Shown here: piece after piece, positions 5,248-9,258 of the stretch
Position numbering within the stretch: the first letter of the stretch is position 1
Layout of the letters: each line of letters opens with the position of its first letter
Origin: Planctomycetota bacterium
Lineage (GTDB): Bacteria; Planctomycetota; UBA1135
Assembly (NCBI GenBank): GCA_014382465.1
Contig: JACNJP010000143.1
Coordinates: forward strand, 1 to 9,258
Length of the DNA stretch: 9,258 nt
Reading direction: 5' to 3'
The notes under the pieces: model-generated
The model's input: the letters and a program-made list of their open reading frames with translations, nothing else
What the model was told of the DNA's origin: nothing
The model's database searches: none
Position numbers and translations under genes: made by a program

Positions 5248-6081
5248 CTACCTCACCCCCTTCTTGCGGCGGCGGACGATGAACTTGCTGGTGGTCTTGC
5301 GGACGTTACGGGTCTTGGAACCCTTGGCCGGCTTGCCCCACGGCGAGACCGGGTGCTTGCCCTTGGTGCGGCCCTCGCCGCCGCCGTGCGGGTGGGCGGC
5401 CGGGTACATGGCGACGCCGCGCACGTGCGGGCGCTTGCCCAGGTGGCGGCGGCGGCCGGCCTTGCCGAAGCGGGTGTTCTGGTGGTCGGCGTTGCCGACC
5501 TCGCCGATGGTGGCGCGGCAGGCGACGTGGACCTTGCGCAGCTCACCGCTGGGCAGGGCGATCAGCGCGTAGTCGCCCTCGCGGGCGGCCAGCCGGGCGC
5601 TGGCCCCGGCGGAGCGGACCATCTTGGCGCCCTGGCCGGGCCGCAGCTCGACGTTGTGGATGGTCATGCCGAGCGGCATGTCCCCCAGCGTCATGGCGCA
5701 GCCGGTCTTCGGCTCGGCGTCCTTGCCGGAGGAGATGACGTCCCCCTGCGCGAGCCCCTTGGGCCAGATGATGTAGCGCTTCTCGCCGTCGGCGTAGTGC
5801 AGCAGGGCGATGTAGGCGGTCCGGTTCGGGTCGTACTCGATGTGAGCGACCTTGGCCGGCACGCTGTCCTTGGCGCGCTTGAAGTCGATGACGCGGTAGC
5901 GGCGCTTGGCGCCGCCGCCCTTGTGGCGGGCGGTCACGCGGCCGCGGTTGTTGCGGCCGCCGGTCTTCTTGAGCGGGGCCAGCAGGCTCTTCTCGGGGGT
6001 CTGGCGGGTGAGCTCGGCGCGGTCCAGCACCGAACCGCCGCGGCGGCCAGGAGAAGTCGGCTTGTAGAATTTGATTCCCAT
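5248..6081 (-). CDS. rplB: 50S ribosomal protein L2
   Basis: L2 is one of the most conserved ribosomal proteins, required for subunit joining and for an active peptidyl-transferase centre. The 277 residues open with 'MGIKFYKPTSPGRRGGSVLD'. An OB-like domain ('GGRNNRGRVTARHKGGGAKR', 41-60, then 'RVIDFKR') is followed by an SH3-like domain ('LPSGELRKVHVACRATIG', 176-193) and the C-terminal loop 'HPHGGGEGRTKGKHPVSPWG' (230-249). His230 corresponds to the catalytically important His229 of E. coli. The basic tail 'FIVRRRKKGVR' is typical. It follows rplW by 14 bp with a good GGAGG site. Confidence 0.99.
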   Translation of the reverse strand: MGIKFYKPTSPGRRGGSVLDRAELTRQTPEKSLLAPLKKTGGRNNRGRVTARHKGGGAKRRYRVIDFKRAKDSVPAKVAHIEYDPNRTAYIALLHYADGEKRYIIWPKGLAQGDVISSGKDAEPKTGCAMTLGDMPLGMTIHNVELRPGQGAKMVRSAGASARLAAREGDYALIALPSGELRKVHVACRATIGEVGNADHQNTRFGKAGRRRHLGKRPHVRGVAMYPAAHPHGGGEGRTKGKHPVSPWGKPAKGSKTRNVRKTTSKFIVRRRKKGVR

Positions 6082-6095
6082 GGTTCAGCCTCCGC

Positions 6096-6386
6096 TCACA
6101 GCAGGTCGATCTTGTGACCTTCCTGCAGGCGCACGACGGCGATCTTGCGCGGGGAGGTGGTGAAGGCGGTGGCGCCGCGGCGGCGCGGCTTGCCGGTCCG
6201 GATCATGGTCCGGACGCTGGCGACCTTGACCTCGAAGAGGGCCTCGACCGCTTCGCAGATCTCGATCTTGTTGGCGCTGCCGGCGACCTCGAAGCGGTAG
6301 TCGTTGAGGCGGTGGTGCTCCTCGGTGGACTTCTCGGTCAGCACCGGGCGGATCAGGATCTGGTAGTGTTGGGAGCTGGCTTCCAT
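6096..6386 (-). CDS. rplW: 50S ribosomal protein L23
   Basis: L23 marks the tunnel exit and is the docking point for trigger factor and SRP. The 96 residues contain 'ILIRPVLTEKSTE' (10-22), where Glu18 corresponds to the trigger-factor contact Glu18 of E. coli. 'YRFEVAGSANKIEICEAVEA' (30-49) and 'LFEVKVASVRTM' follow. A tunnel loop 'GKPRRRGATAFTTSPRKIAV' comes next, with 'LQEGHKIDLL' at the end. The start follows the rplD stop by 10 bp, and GAGG overlaps that stop. The order rplD-rplW-rplB is standard. No irregularity seen. Confidence 0.98.
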   Translation of the reverse strand: MEASSQHYQILIRPVLTEKSTEEHHRLNDYRFEVAGSANKIEICEAVEALFEVKVASVRTMIRTGKPRRRGATAFTTSPRKIAVVRLQEGHKIDLL

Positions 6387-6396
6387 GGCTCGGTCC

Positions 6397-7035
6397 TCAG
6401 GCTTCCTTGCGTCCGGGGAAGCGGCTGGCGAGGGCCTCGAGGGCGCCCTCCTGCAGCAGCAGCCACTTGTGGGCCAGCAGGTCGTAGGCGGTGGCCTCCG
6501 ACGCCGGCATGATCCGCACCCGCGGGAAGTTGCGGAACGACTTCCAGGCGTCCGGGTCGAGGGCCTTGGTCAGGACCAGGGCGCTGCCCTTCGGGGCCAG
6601 GTCGGCCAGGATCCTGCGGGCGGTCTTGGCCGACGGCGCGTCGAAGCTGAGACCGGTCATCTCCTTGACCTCGGCGTCCAGCAGCTTGCCCAGCAGGGCG
6701 CTGCGGAGGGCCACCTGGCGCTGCTTGCGCGGCAGGTGGTAGCCCCAATTGCGCGTGTTGCGCGGCCCGAAGATGTTGCCGCCGCCGCGCCACAGGGGGC
6801 TCTTGCGGTCGCCGGCGCGGGCCCGGCCGGTCTTCTTCTGCTTCCACGGCTTCTTGGTGTTGCCGGCGACCTCGGCCCGGGTCTTGGTGTGGGCGTCGCC
6901 CTGGCGCCGGTTGGCCTGGTACTGGACGATCGCGTCCTTCATGGTCCGATAGAGGACCTTGTCGCCGAGGTCGAGGCTGCACTCCTTCTCGCCGGCGGCA
7001 CCGCTGGCGACGTCGTAAGTGGTGATGGTGCTCAT
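6397..7035 (-). CDS. rplD: 50S ribosomal protein L4
   Basis: L4 has a globular domain on the 50S surface and a long basic loop that narrows the exit tunnel. In E. coli it represses the S10 operon. The 212 residues (E. coli 201) show the tunnel loop at about 43-100. This includes 'TKTRAEVAGNTKKPWKQKKT' (50-69) and 'GRARAGDRKSPLWRGGGNIF' (70-89), followed by 'LPRKQRQVALRSALLGKL'. The spacer from rplC is only TAG-AGCC-ATG, without a clear Shine-Dalgarno, suggesting coupling. Whether L4 controls this operon is unknown, but the S10 leader at 8073-8173 is a natural candidate target. Confidence 0.98.
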   Translation of the reverse strand: MSTITTYDVASGAAGEKECSLDLGDKVLYRTMKDAIVQYQANRRQGDAHTKTRAEVAGNTKKPWKQKKTGRARAGDRKSPLWRGGGNIFGPRNTRNWGYHLPRKQRQVALRSALLGKLLDAEVKEMTGLSFDAPSAKTARRILADLAPKGSALVLTKALDPDAWKSFRNFPRVRIMPASEATAYDLLAHKWLLLQEGALEALASRFPGRKEA

Positions 7036-7039
7036 GGCT

Positions 7040-7684
7040 CTACTTCTTCACCCCGGTCTTGGCGGTGCAGATCTGGACCAGGCCGTTGGGCGGCCCGGGG
7101 ACCCCGCCGCGGACCAGGATCAGGCCGCGCTCGGCGTCCACGCCCTCGACCGTGGAGTTCTTCACGGTGCGGCGGACGTCGCCGTAGTGCTTGGCCATCC
7201 GGGTGCCCTTGAAGACCCGGCCCGGGTAGGCGCAGGCGCCGATGGCGCCCGGCGCGCGGACGTTCATCGAGCCGTGGGTCTCGTTGCCGCGGGAGAAGCC
7301 GTGCGCCTTGATGGTGCCGGCGAACCCGCGCCCCTTGGACCTGCCGACGACGTCGACGACGTCACCGGCCTCGAACAGCTCGGCCTTGAGCTCCTGGCCC
7401 ATCTCGAAGCCCTCGGTGCTGGCGAGGCGGAACTCGCGCAGGACCCGGAACGGGGTCACGCCGGCCTTCTCGGCGGCGACCCGCTGGGGCTTGTTGACGT
7501 GCTTGGCGCGGCCGGGCAGGAAGCCGACCTGGACCGCCGTGTAGCCGTCCTGGCCGGGGCTGCGCAGCCCAGTCACGGTGCAGGGGCCGGCCTCGAGCAC
7601 GGTCACCGGAACGACCGTGCCGTCCTCGCGGAAGACCTGGGTCATCCCCTTCTTCCGGGCCAGCAGGAACTTGATCTCGGACAT
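7040..7684 (-). CDS. rplC: 50S ribosomal protein L3
   Basis: L3 is an early assembly protein whose extension reaches the peptidyl-transferase centre. The 214 residues (E. coli 209) show 'MSEIKFLLARKKGMTQVFRE' (1-20), 'GYTAVQVGF', 'VGRSKGRGFAGTIKAHGFSR' (113-132) and 'HGSMNVRAPGAIGACAYPGR' (137-156), followed by 'VFKGTRMA'. At residue 150, where E. coli has the PrmB-methylated glutamine, this protein has alanine, as in many other phyla. The ATG at 7682-7684 lies 82 bp after the rpsJ stop and has no Shine-Dalgarno; the bases before it (CCAACGAAAACTACG) are A-rich. No better upstream start exists, since the family N-terminus aligns here. Confidence 0.98.
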   Translation of the reverse strand: MSEIKFLLARKKGMTQVFREDGTVVPVTVLEAGPCTVTGLRSPGQDGYTAVQVGFLPGRAKHVNKPQRVAAEKAGVTPFRVLREFRLASTEGFEMGQELKAELFEAGDVVDVVGRSKGRGFAGTIKAHGFSRGNETHGSMNVRAPGAIGACAYPGRVFKGTRMAKHYGDVRRTVKNSTVEGVDAERGLILVRGGVPGPPNGLVQICTAKTGVKK

Positions 7685-7766
7685 CGTAGTTTTCGTTGGG
7701 CCGGTTTCCAGCCGGCAGAATCGCAGCGGTTCGAGCGAACTTGCGGGAGTGAGTAGGGCGTCCGCC
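7685..7766 (-). promoter_or_regulatory. 82-bp rpsJ-rplC spacer with two inverted repeats
   Basis: This is by far the longest spacer within the operon. It holds GCCGG-tttccag-CCGGC (7700-7716 on the plus strand), a 5-bp stem with a 7-nt loop, and GTTCG-AG-CGAAC (7729-7740). Neither is followed by a U-tract, so they are not typical terminators. No -35/-10 pair and no Shine-Dalgarno for rplC are visible. The first repeat resembles dispersed 'CCGGCTGGAAnCCGG' elements I remember from Verrucomicrobia/Planctomycetota genomes. Function unknown. Confidence 0.5.
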
Positions 7767-8072
7767 TCAGATCTTGATGCGGACGTCGACCCCGGCGGAC
7801 AGGACCAGGCGGTTCAGGGCGTCCACGGTCTGCGGGGTGGGCTCGAGCAGGTACATCAGGCGCTTGTGGGTCCTGATCTCGAACTGTTCCCGCGACTTCT
7901 TGTCGATGTGCGGGCTGCGCAGCACGGTGTAGCGCTCGATGCGGGTGGGGAGCGGAATCGGACCCGAGACCTTCACGCCGGTCAGGCGCGCGGCCTCCAT
8001 GATGGATTCCGTGGCTTGGTCGATGGCCTCGTGATCGTAGGCCTCGAGTCGGATCTGAATGCGGTTGTCCAT
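7767..8072 (-). CDS. rpsJ: 30S ribosomal protein S10 (NusE)
   Basis: S10 is a 30S head protein and, as NusE, partners NusB in antitermination and NusG in coupling transcription to translation. From the ATG at 8070-8072 it has 101 residues (E. coli 103). It begins 'MDNRIQIRLEAYDHEAIDQA', contains 'GPIPLPTRIERYTVLRSPHI' (37-56) and 'DKKSREQFEIRTHKR' (57-71), and ends 'AGVDVRIKI'. An in-frame ATG at 8091-8093 would add seven residues (MCAHAPP) and is the one with a nearby GAGG, four bases upstream. I prefer 8072 by family length, but 8093 is a real alternative. It is the first gene after the predicted promoter, behind a structured leader. Confidence 0.96.
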   Translation of the reverse strand: MDNRIQIRLEAYDHEAIDQATESIMEAARLTGVKVSGPIPLPTRIERYTVLRSPHIDKKSREQFEIRTHKRLMYLLEPTPQTVDALNRLVLSAGVDVRIKI

Positions 8073-8095
8073 GGGCGGTGCGTGGGCACACATCG

Positions 8096-8158
8096 AGCCT
8101 CGGCTCTCCTATCCGGCGCGGAGGGGTCCGCTGATGGTCCAGGAAAAAAACCGAGGCT
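8096..8158 (-). promoter_or_regulatory. S10 leader: 8-bp stem enclosing a hairpin, next to a U7 tract
   Basis: In the minus-strand transcript, AGCCUCGG (8151-8158) is perfectly complementary to CCGAGGCU (8096-8103), which contains the GAGG before the ATG at 8093. Inside the loop are seven U residues (8144-8150) directly after the 5' arm and a hairpin GCGGA-CCCC-UCCGC (8118-8131). The layout suits control of rpsJ translation by sequestering the ribosome binding site. The complementarity is seen directly; the regulatory role is inference. Confidence 0.5.
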
Positions 8159-8161
8159 GTT

Positions 8162-8173
8162 CCCGAATTCGGG
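8162..8173. repeat. Perfect 12-bp palindrome CCCGAATTCGGG at the predicted transcription start
   Basis: The palindrome lies 7 bp downstream of the predicted -10 box, so the transcript would begin in or at it. As DNA it could be an operator. As RNA it forms a CCCG-AAUU-CGGG hairpin at the 5' end of the mRNA, which could stabilise it. No function can be proven from sequence. Confidence 0.5.
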
Positions 8174-8179
8174 CCAAGC

Positions 8180-8207
8180 ATCTTAGCAGCCACATATTTG
8201 CGGTCAA
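8180..8207 (-). promoter_or_regulatory. Probable sigma70-type promoter for the S10 operon
   Basis: On the minus strand TTGACC (8202-8207) matches 5 of 6 consensus -35 bases, and TAAGAT (8180-8185) matches 4 of 6 -10 bases, with a 16-bp spacer that is locally AT-richer than its surroundings. The predicted start, about 8172-8174, gives a leader near 100 nt before rpsJ. It lies in the only sizeable spacer upstream of the ribosomal genes. Confidence 0.65.
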
Positions 8208-8210
8208 GGT

Positions 8211-8244
8211 CGGAGGCCGGGAATTCGCCGATCCGAGGCCTCCG
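8211..8244 (-). terminator. Inverted repeat after the EF-G gene, possible terminator without U-tract
   Basis: CGGAGGCC (8211-8218) and GGCCTCCG (8237-8244) form a perfect 8-bp stem with an 18-nt loop, about 20 bp after the EF-G stop and just upstream of the predicted -35 box. In the minus-strand transcript it is followed by ACCUUGACC, with no U run, so it is not a standard intrinsic terminator. It may aid Rho-dependent termination or 3'-end processing, or be chance in GC-rich DNA. Confidence 0.35.
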
Positions 8245-8263
8245 GCGGCCCCCCGACGCCGGA

Positions 8264-9258
8264 TCAGCCCTGGCCCTCGAGGATCTCCCGGGCCCGCGCC
8301 GCCGGCACCGGGGCGTAGCCCTGGGGGCTGAGGCTGAAGGCCCCCCTGCCCTGGGTCAGGGAACGCAGCCGGGTGGAATAGGCGAACAGGGCGTCGAGGG
8401 GGGCGGTGGCCTGGATCCGGCCCAGTCCGGCGTCCAGGTCCATGCTCTGGATCTCGGCCCGGCGGGCCTGGAGGTCCCCCAGGACCCCGCTGAGGAAGTC
8501 CTCCGGCACATCCACCCGGAGGTTCATGATCGGCTCCAGCAGCCCGGTGCGGCCGTGGAGGGCGTGGTCGAGGGCCCGGGAGGCGGCGCCGAGCACCAGC
8601 TCCACCGGCGGCAGCTCCCCGACCGGGGTCCAACTCAGCTCCAGGACCTCCACCTCGAGCTGGGCCAACGGATAACCCAGGGCCCCGCCGGCCTCCACCA
8701 GCTCGTGGGCGGCCGCGTTCAGCTCGTAACGGGCGCCGGGGCTGAGACCGGCGCCGGCGTCCCCGACCGAGATCCTCGGCTTGGTCTCGGCGGCCGGCCG
8801 GACCTCGAGGCGCGCGGTGACGGTCTGCTTGCCGCTCTCGCCGCCCGGCCGCTCCACCGTCCCGACCCCGGCGCTCGGCTGGAGCAGGGTCTCGCGGTAG
8901 GCGACGATCGGCCGCCCGGCGCGGGCGGCGACCCGGAAGTCGCGCTCCAGGCGGTGAAGGGCCACCTCCAGGTGGAGCTCCCCCATCCCGGCCAGGACCG
9001 CCTGGCCGGTGTCCTCGTCGACCGTCACGGTCAGGGTCGGGTCCTCCCGGTCGAGCACCATCAGGGCCTCCAGCAGCTTGTCGCGGTCGCCGAGGACCTG
9101 CGGCTCGACGGTCTGGCGGATCACCGGCTCGGGGAACTCGATCGGCTCGAGGGCGATCTCGTGGCCCTTCGGGAACAGGGTATCCCCGGTGCGGGCCTTC
9201 TTCAGGCCCGGGACCACCACGATCTCCCCAGGCCCGGCCTTCTTGAGCCGCTCGCGGC
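8264..9258 (-). CDS. EF-G-family translational GTPase, C-terminal part, EF-G2-like
   Basis: EF-G proteins catalyse translocation and, with RRF, ribosome recycling. The visible 330 residues start near the end of domain II ('GLKKARTGDTLF'). Domain III follows ('IEFPEPVIRQTVEPQ', 'DREDPTLTVTVDEDTGQAVL', 'GMGELHLEVALHRLERDF', 'GRPIVAYRETLL'), then domain IV and domain V ('LLEPIMNLRVDVPEDFLSGV', 'LGDLQARRAEIQSMD', 'YSTRLRSLTQGRG'). Domain IV is divergent. The 'GGxGQ' strand is replaced by 'KQTVTARLEVRP'. The 'SYHDVDSS' loop holding His583 of E. coli reads 'LSWTPVGELPP'. This resembles recycling-type paralogues (spdEFG2 or EFG II classes), so I do not call it fusA. The GTPase domain is outside the window, so no start can be given; a GTG at 9218-9220 is internal. 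No tuf gene lies between it and rpsJ. Confidence 0.9.
   Translation of the reverse strand, partial: RERLKKAGPGEIVVVPGLKKARTGDTLFPKGHEIALEPIEFPEPVIRQTVEPQVLGDRDKLLEALMVLDREDPTLTVTVDEDTGQAVLAGMGELHLEVALHRLERDFRVAARAGRPIVAYRETLLQPSAGVGTVERPGGESGKQTVTARLEVRPAAETKPRISVGDAGAGLSPGARYELNAAAHELVEAGGALGYPLAQLEVEVLELSWTPVGELPPVELVLGAASRALDHALHGRTGLLEPIMNLRVDVPEDFLSGVLGDLQARRAEIQSMDLDAGLGRIQATAPLDALFAYSTRLRSLTQGRGAFSLSPQGYAPVPAARAREILEGQG

Noticed and set aside
8144..8150. U7 tract read as an intrinsic terminator or attenuator
   Set aside because: No stable GC-rich stem ends directly before it. The nearest palindrome (8162-8173) is 11 bases away, and the sequence beside the tract pairs downstream instead. 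Attenuation cannot be excluded but is not supported.
7642..8193. Minus-strand frame of 183 codons starting in the promoter region and running through rpsJ
   Set aside because: It is out of frame with rpsJ over nearly its whole length, rich in R, P and H, and begins upstream of the predicted transcription start. It is a shadow of rpsJ.
9218..9220. GTG as the start of the EF-G-like gene, making a separate short protein
   Set aside because: The frame continues upstream to the window edge with residues that fit EF-G domain II, so the GTG is an internal valine codon.
1..9258. CRISPR arrays, tRNA or rRNA genes, complete insertion sequences, defence or toxin genes
   Set aside because: No direct-repeat array, tRNA-like cloverleaf, rRNA motif or transposase was recognised; nearly all sequence is accounted for by ribosomal protein genes.

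Overview
This window is the S10-spc ribosomal protein gene cluster of a GC-rich bacterium, all on the minus strand, so transcription runs from high to low coordinates. Eighteen ribosomal protein genes follow the canonical bacterial order: rpsJ, rplC, rplD, rplW, rplB, rpsS, rplV, rpsC, rplP, rpmC, rpsQ, rplN, rplX, rplE, rpsN, rpsH, rplF, rplR. Upstream (right edge) is the C-terminal half of an EF-G-family GTPase. Both ends are cut: the EF-G gene lacks its GTPase part, and rplR reaches the left edge without a stop codon.

Organism: I can only judge from remembered family features. The L6 'GWNAK' motif, the S8 ending 'GGEVLCSVF', the L14, L29 and L5 sequences, the start 'MLMPKR' of L16, a zinc-free 101-residue S14 inside the spc cluster, and an EF-G gene next to rpsJ with no tuf between them suggest a deep-branching lineage. 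Planctomycetota or another PVC-type group is my best guess (about 0.5). A tree of the concatenated proteins would decide.

Layout: 8264-9258 holds the EF-G-family gene. The spacer at 8094-8263 holds an inverted repeat just after the EF-G stop, a good sigma70-type promoter (TTGACC, 16 bp, TAAGAT), and a transcribed leader of about 100 nt with a palindrome, a U7 tract, a small hairpin and an 8-bp stem whose 3' arm lies close to the rpsJ start. From rpsJ to rplR the genes are packed 2-24 bp apart and never overlap. The one exception is an 82-bp rpsJ-rplC spacer with two small inverted repeats and no visible Shine-Dalgarno. There is no stretch over 300 bp without a gene.

Function: the proteins form parts of both ribosomal subunits. 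They include the peptide tunnel lining (L4, L22, L23, L29), the peptidyl-transferase surroundings (L2, L3, L16), the central protuberance (L5, L18), the factor-binding side (L6, L14) and the 30S head and mRNA entry (S3, S10, S14, S19), with S8 and S17 in the 30S body. The EF-G relative would act on the assembled ribosome.

The locus is mainly ordinary housekeeping, and I do not see a new defence or mobile system. Points worth a second look are a roughly 32-residue basic insertion in L16, a broken GXXG loop in the S3 KH domain, an EF-G paralogue that has lost its domain IV signature residues, the structured S10 leader, the rplR stop codon replaced by a sense codon, and a REP-like palindrome at the left edge.
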